NCBI GenBank assembly: GCA_030425615.1
Contig: JAUIAI010000160.1
Location: forward strand, 1-6,374
Reading direction: 5' to 3'
DNA: 6,374 nucleotides
DNA from: Gammaproteobacteria bacterium
GTDB lineage: Bacteria > Pseudomonadota > Gammaproteobacteria > Burkholderiales > Burkholderiaceae_E
Shown: positions 1 through 5,609 of the stretch, piece after piece
How positions within the stretch are numbered: the stretch's first letter is position 1
How the letters are laid out: each line of letters opens with the position of its first letter
Program-made: the position numbers and the translations under genes
Notes under the pieces: model-generated
The model's input: the letters and a program-made list of their open reading frames with translations, nothing else
What the model was told of the DNA's origin: nothing
The model's database searches: none

Positions 1-508
1 GCGCGATCACCGAGTCCTCGGTGACGAACCCGTAGAGGATCAGCGGGATGGACGGCGGGATGATGATGCCAAGCGTGCCGCCGGACATGATGGCGCCGAA
101 CGAGAAGTGCTTGTCATAGGCGGCGTCGCGCATGGCGGGTGCCATGACGCTGCCGATCGCGAGCATGGTGACGATGGACGAACCGGAGATCGACGCGAAC
201 ACGGCGCAACTGAGCACGCATGCCACGCCGAGTCCGCCGGGCAACGGCCTGGCCAGCGCGGCCATGATCCGGATGAGGCGCCGCGCGGTGGTGCCTCGCG
301 TCATGACGCTGCCGCAGAGCATGAACAGCGGGATGGCCAGGATCAGTTCCTTGTCCAGGCCGATCCACATGTCCTCGACGATGTAGTCGAGCTCTCCGCG
401 GCCCCAGATGAGCTGCACCGCGGCGGCCACCGCGAGATGTATGACGAACAGTGGCTGGCGCAGTACGAGCAGCGCCAGTACGATGGCCAACAGGAGCAGG
501 GCACTCAC
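1..508 (-). CDS. dctM: TRAP transporter large permease (DctM family), N-terminal part
   Basis: The transport channel subunit, a member of the ion-transporter superfamily, driving uptake with a sodium or proton gradient. Only 169 codons are visible and the frame runs off the window, so about 260 residues are missing. It was read directly from the minus strand with a GTG start at 508. Visible family features are the hydrophobic N-terminal helix (3-16), a membrane segment LAIPLFMLCGSVM (57-69), GGLGVACVLSCAVFASISGSS (91-111) and the hallmark GTLGIIIPPSIPLILYG (144-160). The serine-rich ISGSS and the IPPSIP turn are the core DctM signature. It follows dctQ after a 99-bp gap holding a stem-loop, whereas these genes usually overlap or abut. 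Fusion to dctQ is excluded. Confidence 0.92.
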   Translation of the reverse strand, partial: MSALLLLAIVLALLVLRQPLFVIHLAVAAAVQLIWGRGELDYIVEDMWIGLDKELILAIPLFMLCGSVMTRGTTARRLIRIMAALARPLPGGLGVACVLSCAVFASISGSSIVTMLAIGSVMAPAMRDAAYDKHFSFGAIMSGGTLGIIIPPSIPLILYGFVTEDSVIA

Positions 509-597
509 TCGGAACTCATCCTTTCGCCGGGCGATTTTCCGGGTTCGGGCCGGCTCCGACCGGTGCGGCCCGGACCCGGGAGCAGGGCCTTACTCAT
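505..597 (-). CDS. Possible 30-codon mini-ORF overlapping the dctM start
   Basis: ATG at 597 opens a 30-residue frame (starting MSKALLPGPG, ending MSSE) whose TGA overlaps the dctM GTG as GTGA. It starts 10 bases after the dctQ stop and contains the GC-rich hairpin. The peptide is Gly/Pro/Arg-rich and resembles no family I know. The upstream AGGAA is about 13 bases away, a poor spacing. It may be an accidental open frame, or a small cistron whose translation would melt the hairpin and couple dctQ to dctM. Confidence 0.2.
   Translation of the reverse strand: MSKALLPGPGRTGRSRPEPGKSPGERMSSE
515..524 (-). promoter_or_regulatory. Ribosome-binding site deciding the GTG start of dctM
   Basis: The transcript reads AAAGGATGAG here, with AGGA ending ten bases before the GTG at 508. 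The dctM frame has no ATG, GTG or TTG between the in-frame TAA (593-595) and this GTG, so the start is fixed by exclusion as well as by this site. The ATG inside the motif (517-519) is in a different frame and stops after four codons. Confidence 0.55.
539..579 (-). other. GC-rich stem-loop between dctQ and dctM
   Basis: A 13-bp inverted repeat (539-551 with 567-579) with a single mismatch at 545/573 and a 15-base loop containing the palindrome ACCGGT (559-564). In the minus-strand transcript the mismatch is C opposite A; on the plus strand it would be a G-U wobble. The transcript after the stem reads AAAATC, so it is not a standard intrinsic terminator. It ends 30 bases before the dctM start and could tune dctM expression or mRNA stability. 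The pairing is seen; the function is inferred. Confidence 0.55.
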
Positions 598-607
598 GGC
601 CGCGGTG

Positions 608-1165
608 TCATTCCTGGAACTCCGGTGGCGGCGGCTTCAGACCCGGCCAGGTGGCGAACAGGAAATAGCGCAGCGACGCGGAAACGAAGCCGGCGGGGAT
701 CGCGAGCTGGAACGGCCAGACCTCCCAGCCGACCACCGGTGCGCGCATGCCGATCTCCTTCGAGGCGAGCACGAACTGCAGCCCGTACCAGGCAACTCCC
801 AGGAGGAAGCAGCCCGTGAAGGCATCGGCGACCCGGCTCACCACGGGATCCCATCGGTCAGGCAGCCACGAGAAGGCGACCCTGGGCACGAGATGCGCCG
901 AGGTGGCCGTGGCGATGCCCACCCCGCAGAATGATCCGACCACCAGCGCATAGACGGCGGCCCGTTGTGCGCCCTGGATGCCGGTGCTGCCAGGCTGGAA
1001 TCCGAGCCCGTGCAGCAGCGGGCCCAGAACCTCGCGCCCGAGCACGTCCAGCATCAGCAGCACCGCGATCAGGCTGAACGCCACGATGGCGATCCAGCAC
1101 TCGGCCCGGTGCCAGCCGCGGGCCAGGCGCGCGACGGCGGGCGGCGCTGCGGGCGCGCTCGTCAT
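608..1165 (-). CDS. dctQ: TRAP transporter small permease (DctQ family)
   Basis: The four-helix membrane subunit that joins the binding protein to the large permease. 185 residues from the ATG at 1165. Hydrophobic segments lie at about 24-44, 66-86, 112-133 and 151-171, with the DctQ-typical DVLGREVLG (40-48) at the end of the first helix, matching the usual DVxxRYxF pattern. The frame is open far upstream inside dctP, but residues before this ATG are not DctQ-like and no other start codon lies in the 23-bp gap after the dctP stop. There is no clear ribosome-binding site, so reinitiation after dctP is plausible. The C-terminus is proline-rich (KPPPPEFQE). Recognition rests on the helix pattern, the motif and its position between dctP and dctM. 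Confidence 0.88.
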   Translation of the reverse strand: MTSAPAAPPAVARLARGWHRAECWIAIVAFSLIAVLLMLDVLGREVLGPLLHGLGFQPGSTGIQGAQRAAVYALVVGSFCGVGIATATSAHLVPRVAFSWLPDRWDPVVSRVADAFTGCFLLGVAWYGLQFVLASKEIGMRAPVVGWEVWPFQLAIPAGFVSASLRYFLFATWPGLKPPPPEFQE

Positions 1166-1188
1166 GGTGGACCGGGGCGGCGCGGTGA

Positions 1189-2199
1189 TCAGCCCGCCGG
1201 GCAGTTCTTCTTGCCTTCGATCGCGAGGTCGAACAGGCGTTGGGCCTCCCCGCCGGCAGCCTCGACCATCGCAGGCCAGGACTTCGAGACCGCGTCGACG
1301 AGCGCTGCGCGCTGCTCTGCGGAGGCTTTGGCGATCGTGCCACCGCCCTTGACGTGAGCCTGACGCAGGGTTTCCTCGAGACCACGGATCTTGGCCCGCT
1401 GCGCCGAGGAGGGCTGCTTGTCCAGCGCGCGCTGCAGCGCGGCCTGCTGGTCGGCGGACAGGCGCGAATGGATACGTTCGCCCATCACCCACAGGGCCTG
1501 CGTGTTCCAGAGGTTGACCACGGACAGTACGGGGGCGACCTTGTTCAGCCCGGACGGCACGTAGAGCGCCATGGGTGAACCGGTGACGTCGACCAGCCCG
1601 GTCTGCAGGGCGGAGGACCAGTCGGGAACGCCCACGAAGGAGGAACTCGCACTGAGCGACTCCCACATGATCGACTGGTTCTTGGTGTAGCCCACGGCCT
1701 TGATGCCGGAAATGTCTTCCGGCGTGACGAACGGGCGCTTGCCGACCAGGTCTATCTGACCGACCTCGCCCACGGACAGCAGTCTCAGACCCTTCTGGCC
1801 GAGCAGATCGGCGAAGGCGGGACGCAGGTGGTTGTCCATGACGCAGTCGGACTGGGCGGCACTGTCGTAGAGGAAGGGGATGATCGACACCTGGAGTTCC
1901 GGAACCAGGAGCGACACGGATCCCGTGGAGAACGCGCCCATGTCGATGCGTCCGCGTGCCACCTGCTGCACGGTGTCCTGTTCGTTGCCGAGCTGACCGG
2001 CGAAGAAGGGCTCGATGGTGATCGAGCCGCCGCTCTCCTCGGCGACGTCCTTGGCGAACTGCGTGATCTGCTCAGCCCACGGCGACTTCGCCGGCGCATT
2101 GGACGTGAACCGCAGCGTGACCGGCTTGTCCGCCGCCACGGCGGTGGCCGTGAGAACGACGCAGGCAGCCGTGGCGACTGCCCGGAACAGGGTGATCAT
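1189..2199 (-). CDS. dctP: TRAP transporter periplasmic substrate-binding protein (DctP family)
   Basis: The extracytoplasmic receptor that captures an organic acid and delivers it to the DctQM membrane complex. 336 residues, normal for the family. A Sec signal peptide covers residues 1-23 (Arg6, hydrophobic 7-21, cleavage likely after Ala22 or Ala23). The DctP domain follows: TLRFTSNAPAKSPWAEQITQFAKDV (28-52), FFAGQLGNEQDTVQQVARGRIDMG (65-88), GKRPFVTPEDISGIKAV (153-169) and WSSALQTGLVDV (194-205). The ATG at 2199 has an excellent GGAGGAG ribosome-binding site (2208-2214). The Arg normally found right after the 'LKGLK' turn, which binds the substrate carboxylate, appears replaced (Ala168-Val169), and the earlier GFR Arg appears as Val-Gly-Gln (146-148). 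The mature protein keeps two cysteines, Cys119 and Cys333. Dicarboxylate specificity should not be assumed from the family name. Confidence 0.94.
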   Translation of the reverse strand: MITLFRAVATAACVVLTATAVAADKPVTLRFTSNAPAKSPWAEQITQFAKDVAEESGGSITIEPFFAGQLGNEQDTVQQVARGRIDMGAFSTGSVSLLVPELQVSIIPFLYDSAAQSDCVMDNHLRPAFADLLGQKGLRLLSVGEVGQIDLVGKRPFVTPEDISGIKAVGYTKNQSIMWESLSASSSFVGVPDWSSALQTGLVDVTGSPMALYVPSGLNKVAPVLSVVNLWNTQALWVMGERIHSRLSADQQAALQRALDKQPSSAQRAKIRGLEETLRQAHVKGGGTIAKASAEQRAALVDAVSKSWPAMVEAAGGEAQRLFDLAIEGKKNCPAG

Positions 2200-2206
2200 C
2201 TTGGTG

Positions 2207-2245
2207 TCTCCTCCGAAAGTGGCGCGAAGATATCACCGGAGGAGA
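2207..2245 (-). promoter_or_regulatory. Hairpin sequestering the dctP ribosome-binding site
   Basis: A perfect 9-bp inverted repeat: 2237-2245 gives UCUCCUCCG in the transcript, and 2207-2215 gives CGGAGGAGA, which is the Shine-Dalgarno sequence of dctP 8-10 bases before its ATG at 2199. The loop is 21 bases and can form a further GUG/CAC pairing (2234-2236 with 2219-2221) beside a UUU bulge. If folded, the RNA would hide the ribosome-binding site. It lies one base after the preceding hairpin, so both can form together and stack. The complementarity is read directly from the sequence; a role as translational switch or thermometer is inference. Confidence 0.55.
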
Positions 2246-2246
2246 A

Positions 2247-2279
2247 CGGCGGCAAAGCTGCGGCGCAGCAATGCCGCCG
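2247..2279 (-). terminator. Nested perfect stem-loop after the thioesterase gene (weak terminator or mRNA-protecting hairpin)
   Basis: An 8-bp outer stem (2247-2254 with 2272-2279, CGGCGGCA/TGCCGCCG) encloses a 5-bp inner stem (2257-2261 with 2265-2269, GCTGC/GCAGC) and a 3-base loop. The two stems are separated by a symmetrical two-by-two mismatch, which is UU opposite UU in the minus-strand RNA. The structure starts nine bases after the thioesterase stop. The following transcript (TTCTCCTCC) is pyrimidine-rich but lacks a true U-tract, so it may terminate inefficiently or shield the upstream mRNA from exonucleases. The pairing is seen directly; the function is inferred. Confidence 0.6.
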
Positions 2280-2287
2280 ACGCTCCC

Positions 2288-2785
2288 CTAGCTGACGATG
2301 TACGCCCCGGCTGCGGCCGCCACCTGTGCGCCGGAGTCCGCGTGCAGCTCCATGCGCGTCCAGGCGATCCGGCCGCCCAGCCGGACGATCCGTGCGGTGG
2401 CGGTGAACCGCTCGCCCAGCCCCTTGAGCAGATAGTCGACCCGCAGATCGACCGTGCCGAGGCGGCCGAAGCGGTGCATGACCGTCTCGGCGTCTTCGTG
2501 CCTGTATTTCTCGACGATGCCCCACATGCAGGCCAGCCCGCCAGTGGCGTCCAGCACCGCGGAGGTCACGCCGCCGTGCAGCTGGCCGTACAGATAGTGG
2601 CCGACCAGTTCCGGACGCATGTCGAACACGATGCTGACGTGATCGGACGTCAGTTCATCGACGCGCATGCCCAGGTGCTTGTTGAAGCTGATGCGCTCGT
2701 CGAACAGGTCCCGGACGGCGGCTTCGATCTTCTTCTGTTCGGCAGCGGAGCGGGGCTTGTGCAGGCTGGGGTCGTAGGCGGTCAT
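2288..2785 (-). CDS. Hotdog-fold acyl-CoA thioesterase, YigI/PaaI type
   Basis: Predicted to hydrolyse acyl-CoA to free acid and CoA. 165 residues form a single hotdog domain: a helical N-terminus (about 13-32), FNKHLGMRVDEL (34-45), the active-site segment LHGGVTSAVLDATGG (69-83) with Asp79 on the hotdog helix, then LGTVDLRVDYL (109-119), GERFTATARIVR and the RMELH strand. Spacing and wording match E. coli YigI, a medium/long-chain acyl-CoA thioesterase, more closely than PaaI itself. The ATG overlaps the preceding TGA as ATGA and lacks a good ribosome-binding site, so translation probably depends on ribosomes finishing the upstream gene. In this context it may recycle CoA from intermediates the pathway cannot process, or release a product. 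Substrate chain length is not predictable from sequence. A strong hairpin begins nine bases after the stop codon. Confidence 0.92.
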   Translation of the reverse strand: MTAYDPSLHKPRSAAEQKKIEAAVRDLFDERISFNKHLGMRVDELTSDHVSIVFDMRPELVGHYLYGQLHGGVTSAVLDATGGLACMWGIVEKYRHEDAETVMHRFGRLGTVDLRVDYLLKGLGERFTATARIVRLGGRIAWTRMELHADSGAQVAAAAGAYIVS

Positions 2786-3564
2786 CGGCCGGTGAACTTC
2801 GGTTGACGCTTCTCCAGGAACGCGCGCACGCCCTCCTTGAAGTCCTCGCCCTGTTGCGCGGCGACCTGGGCGTCGGCCTCGACCTCGAGTTGCTCGACCA
2901 GTGAGTTCCCGGCGGCGGCGTCCAGCGTCTGCTTGATCAGCCCGAGGGCCCGCGTCGGCATCTGCGCCAGTCGGGTGGCGAGCTCAAGCGCGGCGGGCAT
3001 GAGGGCCTCGTCGTCGTGTACCTGCCAGACGAGGCCGTATTCGCGCGCCTGCTCGGCCGGGATCCTCTCGGCGAGCATGGCCAGCGCACGGGCGCGCATG
3101 CTGCCCGCGTAGCGGTCGAGCAGCCAGGTGCTGCCGGCATCGGGCACCAGGCCGATGCGGGCGAACGCCTGCAGGAACGTGGCGCTGCGGGCGGCCAGCA
3201 CGATATCCGCCGACAGGGCCAGGCTCATTCCGGCACCCGCCGCGACGCCGTTGACCGCACTGATCACCGGCTTCGGCATGCGTCGGATGCCGAGGATCAG
3301 CGGGTTGTAGCGCTCGCGCAGCGCCTTGCCCGCGGTTTCGCCGGCCTTGCGATTCGAGGCTTCCGCGAGATCGGCCCCGGAGCAGAAACCGCGGCCGTTG
3401 CCGGTGATCAGCACGGCGCGCACGGCGTCGTCGGCAGCGGCGGATTCGACGGCCTCGCGCAGGCCGGCCACCAGGTCGACCGACATCGCGTTCAGGCTTT
3501 CAGGGCGGTTCAGGGTGATGGTGGCGACGGCGTCGGCCGCCGCGTAGAGGACGGGAGAGTTCAC
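2782..3564 (-). CDS. Enoyl-CoA hydratase/isomerase family protein, PaaG-like
   Basis: A crotonase-fold protein of 260 residues acting on a CoA thioester in the cytoplasm. The oxyanion-hole segments are clear: FCSGADLA (60-67) and NGVAAGAGMSLALSADI (105-121). The whole sequence resembles PaaG, the ring-1,2-epoxyphenylacetyl-CoA isomerase of phenylacetate breakdown, including IGLVPDAG (137-144), LIKQ (209-212) and the C-terminal PKFTGR. Asp142 matches the catalytic Asp of PaaG. The two Glu residues of classical enoyl-CoA hydratase align with Phe134 and about Ala160, so double-bond isomerisation is more likely than simple hydration. The start is GTG at 3564, forming a GTGA overlap with the carboxylase stop, with an AAGGA ribosome-binding site 6-7 bases upstream (about 3571-3575). 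The frame stays open much further upstream, but only as the out-of-frame shadow of the carboxylase gene. Family assignment is secure; the specific reaction is uncertain, since PaaG-like proteins occur in many non-phenylacetate pathways. Confidence 0.93.
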   Translation of the reverse strand: MNSPVLYAAADAVATITLNRPESLNAMSVDLVAGLREAVESAAADDAVRAVLITGNGRGFCSGADLAEASNRKAGETAGKALRERYNPLILGIRRMPKPVISAVNGVAAGAGMSLALSADIVLAARSATFLQAFARIGLVPDAGSTWLLDRYAGSMRARALAMLAERIPAEQAREYGLVWQVHDDEALMPAALELATRLAQMPTRALGLIKQTLDAAAGNSLVEQLEVEADAQVAAQQGEDFKEGVRAFLEKRQPKFTGR

Positions 3565-5609
3565 TGGGGTTCCTTCGACGGGAGGGGTTCGATCCGCATC
3601 AGCAGGGTGCCGGGGGTGACCTGGTGGTCGGGGGCCACCAGGCACTCGGCGACGACGCCCGCCAGGGGCGCCTCGATACGGTGGGCGATCTTCATCGCCT
3701 CGATGGTCATCAGCAGCCGGCCGGGTTCGACGGCCGCGCCCACGGCAACCTCGACGCCCGCGATCCGGCCGTGCATCGGGGCTTCGATCATGCCGTCGGC
3801 GCCAGCGACGGTGTCGCCGCGCTCCAGCCCGGTGTGCCGCTCGAACCGGCGGTCGCGGCCGTCGAGCCCGAGCCAGGCGAGATCGCCCCGACGGGTGAAG
3901 TCCGTGCACAGGGTGGATCCGTCGACGCAGATCCGGTTCGATCCCGCCCGCCAGCACAGCCGGTGTTCGACGGCATCGAGGCGGACATCCGCCTCCCGCG
4001 TGCCGTCGATACCGGCCCGCCAGGACACGGCGACGGTCCGGCGCACTTCGCCGCACTGCAGATCCAGGCGCGCGCCGGGCCCGGTTGCCGTGGGCGAGAG
4101 TCCCGCCATGATTCCGTGCCCCGTCGAAAGCGAGTCGACCCAGAGGGCCGCGGCGACGGCCCAGGCGCGTGTTCCGACCGGGTCGTCCTGAAGGCTCGGC
4201 ATGGCTTCTGCGAGCCACTGGGTGTTCAGTTGCGCCGCCGCGAATCTCGGGTGGTCCAGGCAGTCCAGGAGGAAGGAGCGGTTGGTCGCAGGGCCGTGCA
4301 GCCGGGTATCCCGCAGGGCGGTGGCCAGGCGCGCGCGCGCGATCTCACGGGTCTCGCCGTGGGCGATGAGCTTGGCGATCATGGAGTCGTAGAACGGACT
4401 GACCTGCGCAGGCCGCGCGAGCCCGTGATCGACGCGCAGGCCGGGCAGGGTCGGGAATTGCCACGACGCGATCGGTCCGCTGGCAGGCAGGAAGTCCTGC
4501 GACGGGTCCTCGGCGCAAAGCCTGGCTTCGATCGCGTGGCCGGTGATGCGCACGTCCGCCTGGGTGAAGTCCAGCCGCTCTCCGCGGGCGATGCGCAGCT
4601 GCCAGCACACCAGGTCGATGCCGGTGACGGCCTCCGTGACCGGATGCTCGACCTGCAGCCGCGTATTCATCTCCAGGAAGTGGAACCGGCCGTCCTCCCG
4701 CAACAGGAACTCCACCGTCCCGGCCCCGACGTAGCCCACCGAGCGCGCCAGGGCGACGGCGGCCTCGCCCATCCGGCCGCGCAGGGCGTCATCGACACCG
4801 GGAGCGGGGGCTTCCTCGAGTATCTTCTGATGGCGCCGCTGGGTCGAGCAGTCCCGCTCGCCGAGGTGGAGCACGTTGCCGTGGCCGTCGGCCAGCACCT
4901 GGATCTCGACGTGGCGCGCGTCCGTGATCCAGGGTTCGATGAGGAGCTGGTCGTCACCGAAACCGGCCAGCGCCTCGGCGCGGGCTTCGGCGACGGCGTC
5001 GGCGAGCGCCCGCGGCTCGTCCACCCGGCGCATACCGCGGCCCCCGCCGCCTGCTGCCGCCTTGATCATGACCGGGTAGCCGGTACGCTCGGCAATCACG
5101 GCCAGCGCATCGTCACGCGTGGCGGGGTCGCCGTCGAGCGGCTCGCCCAGGCAGGGCACGCCGGCGGACCGGGCCACATGTTTGGCGGCGGCCTTGTTGC
5201 CCAGCGCACGCATGGCGTCCGCGTCCGGCCCGACGAACACGATCCCGCGGGCATCACAGGCCTCCGGCAGGCGCGGGTCCTCGGACAGGAATCCATAGCC
5301 CGGATGCAGGGCCTGCGCGCCGACCCGGGTCGCCAGCGTCATCAGGGCATCCAGATTCAGATAACTTGCGCCGGGCTGGGCCGCACCGAGTTCGTGCGAC
5401 TCGTCGGCCAGGGTCACGTGGCGGGCGTTCCGGTCGGCAGCAGAGTAGACGGCGATCGTGTACAGCCCGAGCGAGCGCGCGGCGTGGATCACCCGGCAGG
5501 CGATCTCTCCGCGATTCGCCACGAGCAGACGTCGGAACGGGCGCAGGCGTCCCGCGTTCCGGGGGCGCCGGGGCTCGCCGACGGGTGGCGTGGCAAGGTC
5601 AGCGGCCAC
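3561..5609 (-). CDS. Acyl-CoA carboxylase alpha subunit (biotin carboxylase + biotin carrier; MCC/GCC/PCC type)
   Basis: Carboxylates its own biotin with ATP and bicarbonate; a separate carboxyltransferase beta subunit, not seen here, would move the CO2 to an acyl-CoA. 682 residues, slightly longer than the usual 650-670. The biotin carboxylase N-terminal domain starts near 27 (LLVANRGEIACRV 28-40; HPGYGFLSE 102-110). The ATP-grasp domain follows, with Lys183 and the glycine-rich loop at 187-192, ERDCSTQRRHQK at 251-262, and the active-site segment EMNTRLQVEHP 313-323 (Arg317, Glu321). The biotin carboxylase C-terminal domain contains EARLCAEDP (361-369). A linker/BT-like region spans about 470-600 and the biotinyl domain about 607-675, with EAMKI and biotin-accepting Lys640. 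The start is GTG at 5609, because a stop lies in frame upstream (5646-5648) and there is no other start before the conserved core. This leaves an N-terminal extension of about 25 residues rich in Arg and Pro. It overlaps the dehydrogenase by 11 bp. Methylcrotonyl-, geranyl- and propionyl-CoA carboxylase alpha subunits cannot be separated on this evidence. Confidence 0.95.
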   Translation of the reverse strand: MAADLATPPVGEPRRPRNAGRLRPFRRLLVANRGEIACRVIHAARSLGLYTIAVYSAADRNARHVTLADESHELGAAQPGASYLNLDALMTLATRVGAQALHPGYGFLSEDPRLPEACDARGIVFVGPDADAMRALGNKAAAKHVARSAGVPCLGEPLDGDPATRDDALAVIAERTGYPVMIKAAAGGGGRGMRRVDEPRALADAVAEARAEALAGFGDDQLLIEPWITDARHVEIQVLADGHGNVLHLGERDCSTQRRHQKILEEAPAPGVDDALRGRMGEAAVALARSVGYVGAGTVEFLLREDGRFHFLEMNTRLQVEHPVTEAVTGIDLVCWQLRIARGERLDFTQADVRITGHAIEARLCAEDPSQDFLPASGPIASWQFPTLPGLRVDHGLARPAQVSPFYDSMIAKLIAHGETREIARARLATALRDTRLHGPATNRSFLLDCLDHPRFAAAQLNTQWLAEAMPSLQDDPVGTRAWAVAAALWVDSLSTGHGIMAGLSPTATGPGARLDLQCGEVRRTVAVSWRAGIDGTREADVRLDAVEHRLCWRAGSNRICVDGSTLCTDFTRRGDLAWLGLDGRDRRFERHTGLERGDTVAGADGMIEAPMHGRIAGVEVAVGAAVEPGRLLMTIEAMKIAHRIEAPLAGVVAECLVAPDHQVTPGTLLMRIEPLPSKEPQ

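Noticed and set aside
107..934. A 275-codon plus-strand open frame opposite dctM and dctQ
   Set aside because: Its translation is compositionally biased (His, Asp, Gln, Arg) and matches no family, while the minus strand has convincing TRAP permease sequence over the same bases.
1166..1666. A longer DctQ of 352 residues starting inside dctP
   Set aside because: The additional part reads dctP in the wrong frame and has no DctQ character; ATG at 1165 gives a normal-length subunit.
2222..2262. A sigma-70-like promoter for dctP (TTTGCC, 16-base spacer, GATATC)
   Set aside because: Only three of six bases match in each box and the -35 candidate lies within the hairpin stem; such matches are expected by chance.
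3565..4218. A 218-residue N-terminal extension of the crotonase, giving 478 residues
   Set aside because: The extra part is an out-of-frame reading of the carboxylase gene; the crotonase domain begins right at the GTG at 3564 with a good ribosome-binding site.
4329..4339. A short alternating GC run as a possible repeat or Z-DNA site
   Set aside because: It encodes Ala/Arg codons within the conserved carboxylase gene and is ordinary for this base composition.
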